Assembly: GCF_019393635.1 (NCBI RefSeq)
Contig: NC_057863.1
Coordinates: forward strand, 573,384,284 to 573,448,283
Length of the DNA: 64,000 nucleotides
Direction: 5' to 3'
DNA from: Dromiciops gliroides
Taxonomy: Eukaryota; Chordata; Mammalia; Microbiotheria; Microbiotheriidae
Shown here: one piece after another, positions 45,601 through 60,983 of the stretch
Layout: every line of letters begins with the position of its first letter
How positions within the stretch are numbered: the stretch's first letter is position 1
The notes under the pieces: generated by a model
What the model was told of the DNA's origin: nothing
Database searches by the model: none
Seen by the model: only the letters and a program-made list of their open reading frames with translations
Translations under genes and position numbers: made by a program

Positions 45601-48600
45601 ATCAGAGGACTACATCAAAAGATCTCTGATTTTTTCCATCGGGCATTCCTTCCACCAATGGAGATCACAGTTCCTCCATTCCTTAGGAGACAATTTCATG
45701 GATTGCCCTGGCTCAAAAAAATTCATCACCTTTTGGTAATATGTTTCTCCATGCTTTATTAGACTGGGAGCTAGGAGACATAAAGTCTTTTGAAAGGCTT
45801 ACTTAAACTTGACATTTTCCCAGCTTGCCTGCAGGAAGGACCTGCCAGAGCTTGTTCTATTTTAGCCTAACCTTTGTCTCCATGAAGCATTGGAGTAGGA
45901 CTTTATTGAAGGAAAAAGGAATTATGGGAGCCATAAACTAGGTGTGTGGATCATTTTCCTGATCATTATGAACCATTTTTGTGGTCTTTTTTAATAACAA
46001 AGAGCAATAATGTTATCAGAGTTGTTTTTGCTGTGAGGTATCTTTCTACATCATGTTGTTGGTGAAGTAGTGTTTTCCCATAAGTGATGGTGTAAAATAT
46101 TAGTTTTGGATGTATTTTAATAAAATGTCAGCTGGTTGGCTTTAGACAGATAAGTTAATGCCCTATTAATGAAACCAGTTTATTTCCATTTAGCTATGGT
46201 AGTGTGCTTTGGCAGAAGTTAAAGGTAATTTTGTAATCTCTAGGGATGATTTTACAAAGGGAAAGCCTTGAATAAGTACCTCCTAAAGTATAGCAACCTC
46301 ACTTTGACTTTATTTTCTAAAAATGTTTTATTTAATCTATAGATTACAGCCAGCTTCTTGGAATCTTTTGATTTTTATGCTATAAGTTTTAGTAAGAATG
46401 ACATTCATATCTGCTCATTAATACTAAACTTCTAGACAAAGACCCCTTTTCTCCTGGAGTTTCCTTCTATTGAACTTTTGTAGGAGGTGATCTGAAATAT
46501 ACTCAGTGTTAAGTCAAAATGGAATTGGAGGTATTATTAAAGGCAATGGCGTATTTAATGTGTGTTCTTTCTTTAGTGCCAAAATAGTGATTCATCTTCA
46601 CCCAGCTTCTTCCAACAAAGAGCCTGGCCCTTTCCAAAGCAGCAAGAGCTCCTACATCAAACTGTCTTTCAAAGAGCATGGCCAGATTGAGGTAAGTTCA
46701 TGTAGATATCAATTTGATTAGAAGTATACATGTCAATGTCTTTGATATAAGTGCCTGTTACATATTAGAATTTTACGTTATACAGTATGCCTTTTCTGTC
46801 TCATGATTATTTTAAGGATTTTTTTTTGGGGGGGGGGGCAGGGCAATGAGGGTTAAGTGACTTGCCCAGAGTCACACAGCTAGTAAGTGTCAAGTGTCTG
46901 AAGCCATATTTGAACTCAGGTTCTCCTGAATCCAGGGCCGGTGCTCTATCCACTGTGCCACCTAGCTGCCCCATTTAAAGGATTTTTTAATATCATTTTT
47001 TTACACTACCAACAAGAATTACCCGTTTCTTTATACTGTAATGTCCAAAGAACTAATTGTGACAAAGACCAAACAATAATAATGGCCAATGCTTATATGT
47101 CATTTTAAGATTTAGAATAGCATTTCTTGAATATTTTTTGCTTGTGGCACATTCTTTTCTGTGCAGAATTGCAGCACTGCTACAGGTCTCTCTTGACTCC
47201 AATCCATTCTCCTCTCATCTATCAAAGTGATGTTGTTAAAGTACAGATCACCTTCCCTACCCAGTAAACTCCAGTGACACCTTGTTATCTTTAGGATCAA
47301 ATATAAAAATCCTCTGTTTGGTGTTCAAAACTCTATATAACCTACTCCCCACTTCCCAACCTCTTCATTTTTATTATACTTTACACATACACCCACAGGT
47401 AGCTCAGTGGATAGTGTATCAGGCCAGGATTCAGGAAGATGAGTTTTCTTAAGTTCAAATCTGGCATCAGGTGATTAATAGCTGTGTGACCCTGGGGCAA
47501 GTCATTTAACACTGTTTGCCTCGGCTTTTTCATCTGTAAAATGAGCTGGAGAAGGAAATGGTAAACCAACAATATCTTTGCCAAGAAAACCCCATATGGC
47601 ATCATGAAGAATCAGATGTGACTGAAATGACTGAACAACATACTCCCTCTTCCCTCCCCCCCAAAAAAGCAGCCACCCCATACTCTTTGATCCAATAACA
47701 TTGGCCTCCTTGCTGTTCCTCAAACAAGACACTCTATCTGCTGACTCAAGACATGTTAGGGGGGTGGGGCAGGGCAGTGAGGGTTTAGTGACTCGTCCAG
47801 GGTCACACAGCTAGTAAGTGTCAAGTGTCTGAGGCCGGATTTGAGCTCAGGTCCTCTTGAATCCAGGGCCAGTGCTTTATCCACTACACCACTTAGCTGC
47901 ACCCCCCCCCCCAACTCCCCCCCACCCCCATCCCCAACTCAGGACATTTTTACTGGCTGTCCCACATTCCTTGAACATTCTTCCCTTCTCATTTCTGCCC
48001 CCTGGCTTCCCTAGATTCCTGTAAGTCCTAGCTCAGTTCCTACCTTTGACAGGAAGCCTTTCCTGATCCCTCTTATTCTGGTGCCTTCCCTCTGTTAGTG
48101 AATTCCTATTTATTATGTATGTAGTTTGCACATACTTAGTTGCATGTTGTAGCTCCTTGAGAACTTGTCTTTTGCCTTTCTTTCTATCTTCACTGCTTAG
48201 TGTAGTGCCTGGCACCTAGTAGGTGCTTAATAAATGCTTACTGACAGGGAATTGGGAGACTTGGGCATGCAGTTGCAAGTGTGAGTTCTCTACAATGTGT
48301 GGCTTACCCAGCAACACAGCACCTATATGTGGTAGAGATAAGTTTGAACCTTGTTTTTTCCTCCTGCCAATTCTATCCTCTTTGGTATATTACACTCTAA
48401 CCCAAGTATGTTCAGAGAATCATCTCTTGGTGGTGTCTTATTCTACTGTCCCTTCACCAGTCTGAAGGAGCCCAGGATAAATGACAGGACAGAACTAGAT
48501 ACAAGTGCATGTTCTTTATTCCCACCAGATTCCTGACAGAATATATTTAATCTGGTTAAGGTTATGGTGAAAGTGGGAGGCATGAAGCAGTGATGGTCAT

Positions 48601-51600
48601 AAGGAGAGCTGGAGGCTGGTAATTTCTTTCAATTTTGCCTTTCCTTTACTGTTCACAAGTATTAAAAGTTATCAGTGGCACAATAAGTAGTTGAATTGAA
48701 GAGACACAAGGGAAGTACAGAGTGAGGAAAACCTTTATAATGCCTTGGTGAGAGGACCGTAAGTAGATATAGACACACATACTCATACATATATGGCTAG
48801 ATAGATACACATGCATACTTGTCTGTGTGCATACTCACCTAGAGCTCATTGGCAGACTGATTCTCAAGAGCATAGTTCACAGATTCTGGAGAAGCAATTA
48901 TTCTTTAGGGACTTTACCAAACACACTTATGCAAAGGCTTTCTTGATTAATCCCCACCCAGATGTCCTAATTTCTTTACTTTTTGTGCCCTCAGTGTTTA
49001 GTTTCTTTTACATTAATGTATAATTGGTTGCTTTAAAAGCATTAACAAGTCATTTTGCATTTGTTTTATTTCTCTAGCTTTCTTTTTCATCTTCCCCCTT
49101 CTTGTTATCTCTTTAGAATACCTAGTTCATAGTAGATACTAAATAAGTATTGCATGACTGAAGCTATTAGTGTATCTAAAGGTCACCATTTCCTTTTTTT
49201 TTTTTTTTGGTGGGATAATGAGGGTTAAGTGACTTGCCCAGGGTCACACAGCTAGTAAGTGTCAAGTGTCTGAGGCCAGATTTGAGCTCAGGTCCTCTTG
49301 AATCCAGGGCCAGTGCTATATCCACTATACCATTTAGCTGCCCCCTCACCATCTCCTTTTTGCAAAAATAGAGTCTTTGGTTCCTGATTTCTGCCTTCAT
49401 ATTTTAACTAGATACATTCTTTTTTTTTCTTTTTCTTTTTTTTTTTTGGTGAAGCACTTGGGATTAAGTGACATGCCCAGGGTTACACAGCTAGTGTCAA
49501 GTGTCTGAGGCTGGATTTGAACTCAGGTCCTCCTGAATCCAGGGCCATGCTCTATCCACTGCACCACCTAGCTGCCCCCATACATTATTTTTCAATTCCT
49601 TTTTTGAAAAATGGTTGTGGGGGCAGCTAGGTGGCGCAGTGGATAAAGTACTGGCCCTGGATTCAGGAGGACCTGAGTTCAAATCTGGCCTCAGACACTT
49701 GACACTTACTAGCTGTGTGACCCTGGGCAAGTCACTTAACCCTCATTGCTCCACCAAAAGGAAAGAAAGAAAGAAAAATGGTTGTACATTATTTCTGACA
49801 TTACATTCACTTTAATATAAACTATATGATAGGCAAATGAAATATTATTTGTAAGTGATCTCTGTAACTTAGGACATTTTTGTTAAGAGTGGATCTCCTG
49901 GGGCAGCTAGGTGGCGCAGTGGATAGAGCACCAGCCCTGGAGTCAGGAGGACCTGAGTTCAAATCTGGCCTCAGACACTTAACACTTACTAGCTGTGTGA
50001 CCCTGGGCAAGTCACTTAACCCCAATTGCCTCACTAAGAAAAAAAAAAAGTGGATCTCCTTATATAAGTAGCTAATTCCTCTTTCTACTGGTGCCCTCAG
50101 AATTGTTTATGAGAACACCATACAGAGTGACTGAAGTAGTATCTAGCTAATGTAACAGAGTAAAGAGATTTTAAGTAATGAAGGGTTCTACCAATTGATG
50201 ATCTCAAATTTACTTATTTACACAGTTTTATAGGCGTTTATCAGAAGAAATGACTCACCGAAGATGGGAGAATATGCAGTGTCCCAACTAATGCAAAGGA
50301 AGAGTGGACAAGAGGTATTTTTTTTAAACCATTGACATTTTCTAATTTTATACTTTTCTATATAATCACAAAAGGAATATTATATATTATAAACAGAATT
50401 TTCCAGGAGCAAAGACATTTTTATTACCAATTAACTGTAAAGTAGCATTATTTCTTTTCTTCCAAATGATTCATGATAAAAAGTACACTATATTGCTTAA
50501 TAGAAATAGGCAACGAAAACAGATTTTTATTGGTGCCTAGAATTCTATATAGAAGGGAACTTGTCAAGCTAGTCTAAATTAATCACTGTGGTTATATAGA
50601 GATATTGGCATTCTTGAAAATTGCTTGTATAATTACTGTAATGGCAAAAAATAGAGCTGACAATTTGAGACCTAGTAGAGACTTCATTAAATATCTTGTG
50701 TGTACTGTTACTATCAATTCATATAATGATAATAATAATAATAATAACAGTAATTACTGACATATTGTGCTTTTCCTTTAGTGTTTACAAAGCACTTTAC
50801 ATATATTACTTATTTTGATCTTCATGACAGTCTTGTGAGGTAGATATTACAGGTACTTTACAGGTGGGGAAACTGACTCAGAGGTTAGGTCTTGTCCATG
50901 ATGACCATCAATTTTGGAGGTGGATTTTGAAGTCTTCCTGACTTCCATTCTAACATTCTTACGATACCACACTCAATGAAGAGTTAGAATAGAAACATGG
51001 GGGGAATGTTGGAAGTTTTTGATAATGTACTTAAAAATCTAGGGGTAAGTATGTACTTTTGTTTATGTTTAGTTTTTTCTCTATGGATTTAGAGAGCACT
51101 GCCAGTTAACCATCTGATAAGAGGATGTTTTGAAAGGAAGCTGGATGAAAGAGTACTGTTGACAGCCTCATTCACGGTTTTACTTTGGTTCTTTGTAGAC
51201 CCTTTTCCTCTGCTGAAAACACAGTATGGTGGGTGAAAAAGGTCTGAAATTTCCTTCCTGAATCCTACATGTTTTTGTTTTTCAGCCAGGAAGAATAAGG
51301 GCCGTAGGAATTGTAGGAATTGAAAGGAAGCTAGAAGAAAAGAGAAAAGAAACTGACAAAAACATTTCCGAGGTAATTATTGCTCTGCTTCCAGGTCACC
51401 TTTTCCTCTGAGCCTCTATGCATTTATTGTTGTTTTTAGATACAAATGTGACTCATTTTATCCCATAAAGTCCATGTATGTAGGTGCATAAAGCCACCTC
51501 TGCTTCTAACACATCTCTTTATCTTAGGTAGGTACAATTTAACCAAACACTTTTTTCAGAAAGAAGTGAGAAGACAAATTTACTCCTTTTGAAGTTTTGG

Positions 51601-54600
51601 CTTAACCGGTTAGAGCTGTGCTTTTGAGTAGGTTCCAAGTGTTAATTCTTCTTTCAGGTCAATTGACTTAACTTACAGGAAAAAATCCATTTCATGAGGA
51701 CTAACCCTGGCAGCACATCTCACAAGTTTGGGTTGTTGGTAATTTGGGTATACTAAACGAGATGTCTGAATCGAGCGTCATCATATAGAAGAAACCATAG
51801 AAACAAAATTTTTAAAAGAATCTTATTTAACAAAACTAAACATGTATTAAATGATATGCTTAGTTGTTACAGCTAAGCTTTTCCATGTAGTTTTTCATGC
51901 TTAATATAGATAAATGATCTTTGATTCCTGTGTGATACAGTTAAAATAAATCTTCTCTAATAATTTCTGAACAAATTAATTCCACTTTCAGCTGGTATTT
52001 TTGGAAGTCACCAAAAGTACACATCATTAAAATGTCAGAGTCCCCATAATTCTAAAGTTAGATGGTGGTTAGTGGTTACTTACCATATGGACAAAATTCA
52101 ATTAGTGCGTGAGTCTGAGGAATGAGATTATCTATCTAATGCCTTTTTGTGCTTTGTTTTATATCTACTCTGCCTTGCAATCTTCAAAAATTGACAAATC
52201 AGATTCTGTTGTGACTGACTTCCTGGGACTATCCAAATTATCTTATTTTTTGGTAACTTTGTTGTGTTGAATATTAGGAATAAGTGAACCATTTGCTCAG
52301 ACTTGGAAATCTAGTATTTGTTGTTATACTGATATTTGCTCTGTTTACTTATTTATGCTAGGTTTACTTTTTAGTCCTAATATTATTGCATACTTTTCAG
52401 ACAAAAGGCATTATAATGAGGATTTTGTTGGCATCTGGGCTTACCAGATAGTTGCTCAGTTTGGTCCTCTTATCCTTAAATAGATTTTATACCTTTGACT
52501 CTTGAGGCCTACCACTGATCATCACCTTTGTGCACCACGTAATGGTTTTTCCACAGCACATCTACTCCTCCTTCTATGTTATTATTGCCCTATTGTTCCA
52601 TTAATCCTCTGTAGGGAATCTACCAAAACTCAGCATTCTTCTTATCCTTTTATTGTCTTGGAGTTTTTATATACTGCGGGGCTTATCTTTCTGTTATTTT
52701 TCATTTCAGAATATGGTAAACCCACCTGCTCTACCTCAGTTATGAATATGCTCAATAGCAATAATAGTAATAGTAATAGCTTTTTAAGAGTGCTTTAAGG
52801 TTTGCAAAACACTTTACGTGTCTAAACTTGATTGTTACAATAATTTCATGGGGTAGGTACTGCTATTGTTTCCCCTATTTTACATGTTACATGGGTAGAC
52901 TGAGACACAGTGCAATTAAGTGATTTTTCTTAGGCAGACAGCTAATAAATGTCTGAGGCTAGATTTGAACTTAGGTCCTGTGCTCTATTCTCTGTGTCAC
53001 CTGGCTCCATAGTTTATATACATACATACATATATATATATATATAAAACATATGAATGAAAATGGCAATCCATCCTATGTCTTACTTTGTTTTAGAATT
53101 TGCCAGCTAGAAGAATTTCAGTTCAATTGTAGATAACATCGCTGCTTAATTACTATACCTGGACTCTTCATGACTTCTTTGAAATTTTTCATGGTGCTCT
53201 TAAAGGAAATTTTTAATAGTGAACAAATTGTAGAAATATAGATTTTATTTAATTCATGATGCTGTTACTAATTAACTTTTTGTGTCATAGGTTGGGAAGT
53301 CCATTCATTACAACATGTGTTTATTGAGCAAGTCCTATGTTGTGGAACTTGCTGGGGGGAAGTGAAAACACAATTCCTGCCCTGGTAGGAAGACTTAGAC
53401 ATATATACAAATAAATATGAGACAAATTAGAGTGTGAAAGTGAACCAGAGGTTCAAGGTGCCATGAGAATTTTTAGGAAGGAGGAATTTTAATTCACGGA
53501 GGACCGAGGAAGGCTAATTGGCATTTGAATTGAGCCTTGAAAAAGGGGTAGGATTATAACTGGCAGAGATGTAGGAGAAGGCATTCCAGGCACAGAGGAA
53601 CTCTGTCACTCTGACACAGAAATTTAGATCTGAAAGTTGAAAAAAAGATGCTTTTTCATTAGCATATTCTTTATGTTGGCATCAATAGGCCCCTTGGCAG
53701 GCAAATCACTTTCAAACAGATTTTCTTCAAGCCCCTAGGAGCAGCTAGATTTCAGAATCAGATCATTGCTTGTAGAAACAGATTCGCTAAGAAGTCCTAG
53801 TAAAATTCCCTATTTCCAAGATTTCATTGAAGATCTTTTTGAATAGATCGAGGATGAGGATGATGGCAAAACATATGGTACTTAACTTTGCTGGGCTATT
53901 GTGAAGAAAATTCTTTGTCAAGTATAAGGTACTATATAAAAGTTATCTATTACTGTTGTTGCAATAATCAACCTCATGGGTTTATTGTAAGGAAATCTCT
54001 CTTTAAAGTACTATATAAATGTAGTTTACTATTAAAAAAAAATGATGAGCAAGATGCCAACAGAAAGACCTGGAAGGACCTGCATGAGCTGATGCAAAGT
54101 GAAATGTACTGTATACAAAATAACAGTCATATTGTGAGATGATCTGCTGTGAACAACTAGGTTATTTTCAGCAATGCAATGATCCAGGACAACTCTGAAG
54201 GTCTTATGAAAAATGCAGTCCATCTAGAGAGAAAGAATTGATGGTATTTGAATACAGATTGAAGCATAATTTTTTTGTGTTAATTCCTTTATCTGAAGCT
54301 TTGTTTTTGTCTGTTTTTTTTTTTTTCCGCAACCTGGCTAATGTGGAAATGTTGTGCATGACTGCTCATGTGTTGCTTATATTGAATTGCTTGAGTTCTT
54401 GGGGAGGGGTTTGGGGAGGGAGGGAGGAAGAGAATTTGAAGCACAAAGTTTAAAAACAAATTGATACCAAAATTTGTATTTTACATGTAATTTCAAAAAT
54501 GAAATTCTAAATATAAATTTGAATAGATCAAAGATGAAGTTCCTGCTCTGTGCCTGGCTCTGTGCTAAAGGTTGGGGATGTGAGTACAGTGAATGAGAGG

Positions 54601-57600
54601 CTCTTTCTTTGCAAGGAATTCTACTGATAAAGACCTCGGCTCTCTAGAAACTCTTACACATAGGCTATCTAGGGCATTATATTACTTCATCTAGGACAGT
54701 ATCTTCTGAAAAAGAAAGTATCCCACGGAACACAATTCCATGTTAGTATCCAGGTTGTAAAGATTCTCTTGTAGCCCAATTTTAAAAGTCAAACTAGAAA
54801 AGATTTTATTTAAATGACTTTGGTTTTGGACCATTTTTGTCTTCTATTGATGGTGGAATCTTTTGGATTCAATTATAAAATTAATAATAATGTAATTGTG
54901 ATAATACTTTATTTGTACAAAATAAGCAGTTTATAGAGTGTGTTCAGGTACATGTTCTTATTAGGTCCTCACAATAACCCTAGAATGAGGGTGGAGCAGG
55001 TATCATGATTCATCTATTTATGGTTGAAGAAACTGAGGATTTCTTCACTTGAGGAAATCAGGAAAGTAAAAAGATAAGTGATTTGCCCAGAGTCACACAG
55101 CTAATGTAAATTTGAGACTAGGCCTCAGATCTTTTAGCTCTTATTTCAGCATTCATTTCACTACTCTGTGCTATCTTGGCTAGTTAACATGAATTCACGG
55201 TCATTGAGTCTGGCCACTGTAAATGCCAGAGAAATGATGTCCTGTTTAAGTGGAAAGAGGTGCTTGAATATCAGAGGGTCTGTTGTTTCTCAGTACAATC
55301 TCCTTCCACCAAGCAGATCACCTGAATATGCCTTCACAGGAGAGTTCTCTGAGACAGAGACAATGTTACATTACTTGCCCAAGGTGTCACAGCTACCAAG
55401 AAGCCAGAACTCCAACACAGGCATTCCTGACCCCTGGTATGCTGTGTCTACTTTGCCAGGGCTTTCCTCATACCACTTGCTTTGTATAGTTGTGTGCACT
55501 TGGTATCCTGCTCGGAATTTCAGGGGAAGCTTGGAACTGATGTGTGGTGATAGGAAAGTATAAAGGTGTCTGGGCTGGAAGACCTGATCCCGAGGCACAG
55601 TGGTCTGCAGGCAAGGACATTTTGTACTTGAAATCCATGTTCCTTTGACACTTGACCCTGGGCAAGTCACTTAATCTTGCAGTGTCCCCTTTGAAATGCC
55701 AAAGACTGCACATTCAAGATTAGTTACAAACCCGCATGTGTAAGAGGGCATTTTCCTCATCAGAACTGCCCTAAACCTATGAAATCATAGGTGCAGGCCA
55801 AACCTCTCCCCATTTCCTTCTACCCCCAAAAAAGATAAAACAAAAAAATAAATTAAAAAACTGGAAAATCAGATAACGGATAGTAAGCATGATTAAGTGG
55901 GTAAATTGCTTTTACTTGAATTGGGGGCAAAGTTCCCTCACTCACTTTACAGGATGGGTAGGTGACTTTAAATATTAAAGGAATGATAGAGGCTGAAACC
56001 AAGAAGCTTTGCTTTATATTTTCATAATCACTTTAAATAATTTACATATTTACTAAAATACCTTATAGCAACTTTGTATCTATTTTTAGTTTATAATGGC
56101 TGAGGGAAAGAGAACTGGACGCTGCCTCAGAGTAGCTCCAGTCAAGTTCTAGCTCAGCCATTTGCTGACTATGTGACCTTGGACAGGCCATTTCATCTTT
56201 GGGAGCCTTAATTCCCTCAGCTCTAAAATGGGGGGGGGGGGGGAGGGTTGAACTAGATTACCTCTCAGGGACCTTCTGACTTTAAATGTCTATAAATTAG
56301 AAGTGATCAACATTTACATGTATACTTTCCTTATGGATTTACTAGTATTTTGATAGAATAGATGGCATTTTTCCATGTGAAGATATAGCATATTATTATT
56401 ATTATTTTTTAAATTATTATTTTTTTTTAGTGAGGCAGTTAGGGTTAAGTGACTTGCCCAGGGTCACACAGCTAGTAAGTGTTAAGTGTCTGAGGCCAGA
56501 TTTGAACTCAGGTACTCCTGACTCCAGGGTCAGTGCTCTATCCACTGCGACATGTAGCTGCCCGATATAGCATATTATTAATAAAGTAATTTGATAAATA
56601 TGTTATCTTGTTTATTTGCTTGCTTTGTTGCTGAGAAAAGAACCCTGTCACTACTTTATATTTCCAAAGTTTTTGTGTTAAATCTATTTGTGTGTGTGTA
56701 TGTGTGTGTTGTATGTTCAAAGAAAAGGTATGGTTTTTAGTTTGCCCAAGGCTTTCAGTGTTAGAAATGACTTAATTTCAGAGCTGGTGCCCAGAGTTTC
56801 CCACAAAAGGTTTCCTGCATCTGCTGTTTGTTGCTGATAAGAATCCAGGGCTTTAGCCTTTGTTTATCTGAGGAAGTTCCTGTTAGGTGTGTGCATATTC
56901 CCCTTTGTTTCCATGGCTGCCCTTGGTGGTCAGAAGAATTTTACAGAATATACTATTCATTTAGCAAAATCCTTTTACAGATGGGCAATATTCTGCATAC
57001 ACAGAAATGGCCACAAGCTTACTGCAGTTGAATTATTTTTTAAAAATATACTCAGAACAATTATTTTAAACACCATGGTAGTTAGTCACGTGAGACATAA
57101 CATTTGTGTGGGCTACACCTCCACTGAAGGCTATCCTAGAAGGGTTGTCAGATCAGAACTGGATTAGAGGACTCCAAAGGTGTCTTCTGATTTTTAGAAC
57201 GTATGTGCCCTTCTATGCTTCATGCCCATTTTTCAGTATTTTTTGATGCTTTGATGAATTTGTGATCTCAGTGCTCTGGAGACTTCCTCCATCAGTGCCA
57301 GCTGTAACCCACCCATTCCTTCTCAGTCTCCATAACTGAAGTCTTCCTGGGGGGTTCCACCCCAAATGCTGGCATTCCTCTGGATCACTTGACAGTTCGT
57401 GGCTTTTAAACCTCTCATAACCTGGCCTCTTCCTCCCTTTCCAGGCTTCTTACACGTTATTCTCCTCCATGTGCTCTATGAGCTGGAGTCTCTGTGACAC
57501 TGGCATCCTAACAGCCTCACACATGACGTTCCCCTCTCCCCGTTCTGTGCCTTTTCGCTGGACATCTCCCTGGTCTGCTTCTTTCTCCTTGCTCATCTCC

Positions 57601-60600
57601 ACTCTGTCACTTCACAGGCTTCCTTCAAGTCTTGGTTACAGTCCCGCCTTCAACTAGAAGCTTTTCTGGCTCCCCTTTAATGCTATTATTATATTCCTTC
57701 TGAGATCTCCTCCAGTTTGTTGTTTATGTCTGGGTTATATCTGTGTATATCTTATTTGTGCATAGTTGTTTGCCTGTTGTTCCCCCATTAATGATTGTGA
57801 GCCCCTTGGGAATAGGGACTGTTTTTTGCCTTTCTTTGTATTGCCAGCACTCCTGCTATACTACTCAGCACTTAGTAGTGCTAGTTGCTTACTTTTTAAA
57901 AAAATAATAAACATTCTTACTTAAAGTTTTAAGTTTCAAATTTTATCCCTCCTTCCTTCTCTCCCCATGCACCTCCCAGTGTAAAACATTACCATATTAG
58001 TAATTTTGTATAAGAAAACTTGAATAAAAGAAAAAAATGAAAGAGTGGAAAATAGTATGCTTCAGTCTGTGTTCCATCAATAACAGTTCTTTCTTTGGAG
58101 GTGGAGAGTATGTTTCAGTAGTCCTTTGCAGTTATCATGGATCATTGTATTGCTGAGAATAGTTAAGTCATTCACAGTTCTTCATCAAACAGTATTGCTG
58201 TCACTGTGCACAGTATTCTCTTGGTTCTGCTCACTTCACTATACATCAGTTCATACAAGTCTTTCCAGGTTTTTCTGAAATCATCCTGCATGCCATTTCT
58301 TATAGCACAATAAGATTCAATCACCATCATATACCACAGCTTATTTAACCATTCCCCAATGGATGGGCATTCTTTTGATTTCCAATTCTTAGCCACCACA
58401 AAAAAAGGAGCTGCTATAAATATTTTTGAACAAATAGGTCTTTTTCTCTTTTTTGGAGATCAATCTTTGGGATATAAACCAAGTAGTGGTATTGCTGGAT
58501 GAAAGGGTTTATACAGTTCTGTATCCCTTTGGGCATAGTTCCAAGTTGCCCTCCAGAATGGTTGGATCTTTTCACAACTCTGCCAACAGTGGATTAGCAT
58601 CCCAGTTTTTACACATGCTCTCCAACATCCAATATTTTCCTTTTTTGTTATATGTGCTGCTCTGTTAGGTATGAAGTTGATACCTCAGAGTTTTAATTTG
58701 CATTTTTCTGATCAGTAGTGATCTAGAGCATTTTTCCATAAGATTATAGTTCGCTTTGATTTCTTTGTCTGAAAACTGCTTCCTTGTGCGCTTGATTTTT
58801 TCTGACCAGGAATGTGTGTTGTCCACTTATCCTTTGTTCTAGATGTACTAACAGTCTACCTCCTTTCTTTTCCTCTGTCTCTCTGGTAATATCCTTTAAG
58901 CCATTTGGTTGTAGCCTAGTTACAACTGCCATGTGCCTTTTCATTTCCTTTGTTTGGGTGACCCACAATTTAGATACTGGTTTTCCATGACTTGGCACAC
59001 GACACACAGCAATCACTGAAAGAATGTTGATTTTTTTTTTAAAGATGGGTCTTTGTTTCCATTCAGCCTGATCTCTTCCTGTTTAATTCTGTGCCCAGTT
59101 CATTGTCCATCTCTACGTCTGAGACATATGTACTGATGGACCAGAGATATGGACCCCCTGCATCCAGCTGCATGCAGTAGCCTGGATAAAGCATTCTTCT
59201 TCCACTTTTTTTTTCCTGCATAGATTGTTAGCCCAAATTATTTTGAGTGATTGTGAGATTGTTCTGGGACTTACTTTTTTTAGTCAACAGATGACATCTA
59301 CAAACAAAAACATCTAAAAGATCTTGTAGTCTTTTTATTGGAATTTTGCACAGAAGATTCTCTATAGCAGTGGTACACACCTTTAGTACACACACACACA
59401 CACACACACACAGACACACACACACACACACACACATTTATCTTTCAAGGAATTGTAAATTGAATGGGATGCACTCTGTTGGTAGAGAGCCTTGAAGAAA
59501 GGGAGCGTTTTGGCCAACCAAATAAAATGTGGTGGTGGTGGTTTTTTCCATTTTAGAGCTAACAGTGAATTCAGGCACATCTAGTATTCTCTACACTTCT
59601 CAGTCAGTAGTACCATACTTTAGAAAAGCAGTTGTGAAAGCCTCCTTGTTTCCTTCTTCCACTTTCATCAATGAGGCATTCAATGCAAGTGTGGATTTAT
59701 TATCTTCATACATTTTACAGGAGAAGAGGCATATCTATTTTTGGTATCACTCAGATCTGTGATTTTTCCAAATGTTTGGTACTTTTTCCTCCTTCAGATA
59801 TCTTGGGAATCAGTCCTTCATTGCCCTGCAGGTCTGCCACCTGGGGGGGGGGGCATTGTGGGATGGTGCAGAACATGCTAGCTCTGGAATCAGAGGACCT
59901 GGGTTTAGATCTCACTTTTTACCTCTGTAATCTTGGGCAAGTCACTTAATCCCCTTGGAAATTGTCTTCCTCTGCTCTGAAGGGCCTTTGAGGTCCTTTT
60001 TAGCTCTAGGTTCACAATCCTTTAACTGCAACTTTGCAGATTTACTTTGCATAGAGGTGCTGCTCATCCCATCTTTGTCATCTTTAGTGTCCTTTCTCCT
60101 TTGTCATGCAGCACATCAAGGACTGTGATTTTAGAGTCCAGTTGTGGTGCCTTTACTGTCATTGATTGAGGAAAAGTTTTGTTATGAAAATCCTTAGAAA
60201 TTGTTTCAACTTCTTGTCTGTTGTTTTCCTTCTAATGTCATCTTTAAACATCTGGCTCTTAGTTGGTTTTCTTTTTGGGGGAGGGTGTGTGTGTGTGGGG
60301 GGGCAATAAGGGTTAGGTGACTTGCCCAGGGTCACACAGCTAGTGTCAGGTGTCTGAGGCCGCATTTGAACTCAGGTCCTCCTGAATCCAGGGCTTATGC
60401 TTTGTCCACTGTGCCACCTAGCTGCCCCACTTGGTTCTCTTTTAAAGATTTCTGTAGACTCGTTTTTTTCTCTCTAATGGGTTTTGCTGTTTTTATGAGG
60501 TAGCAATCCTCATAAGCTTCCATCATCTTCCTCTATCAGATTCTACAGATGAATTTATATGCTAAATTAGTATTGCCCTTGGCTGCCTTATTTCTTTCCT

Positions 60601-60951
60601 TGGCAAGAAGATCAAGTGTTTGCTACCAGCGGAGGTTTCAAGACTTTTTTCAGTCTCTTCCTTATGGTGATTGCTTTATATGGGATAAACTTCCTTACGA
60701 ATGGTCATATCTATGTTAATATCTGCCTTCTATCCTTTTTTTTTTTTTTTTGGCTTCAAGAACTTGTTTAAATAGGGTGGGTTGGAGTTGCCCCAATTGT
60801 GTCATATCTTTTTTTTTTCTAATTTAGCATCGATTTTGATTTTTGCTGTAACATGTCCATAGGTTGAGTATATAGTCAACTGACTCAGAAAGGACTCCCA
60901 CCTCAATAAGTAGTCATTTCCTGTCAGAATATAAGTTTTATTTTCTTAAAA

Positions 60952-60983
<32 letters not shown>

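Noticed and set aside
49822-50071. Recurrent 60-80 codon frames with a shared peptide pattern ([17 protein letters not shown] and [15 protein letters not shown])
   Set aside because: They recur at every Mar1/WSINE1 copy on both strands; SINE translations, not genes.
55168-55563. 131-codon open frame in VPS36 intron 6
   Set aside because: Overlaps MIR-like text (TTACTTGCCCAAGGTGTCAC); no domain.
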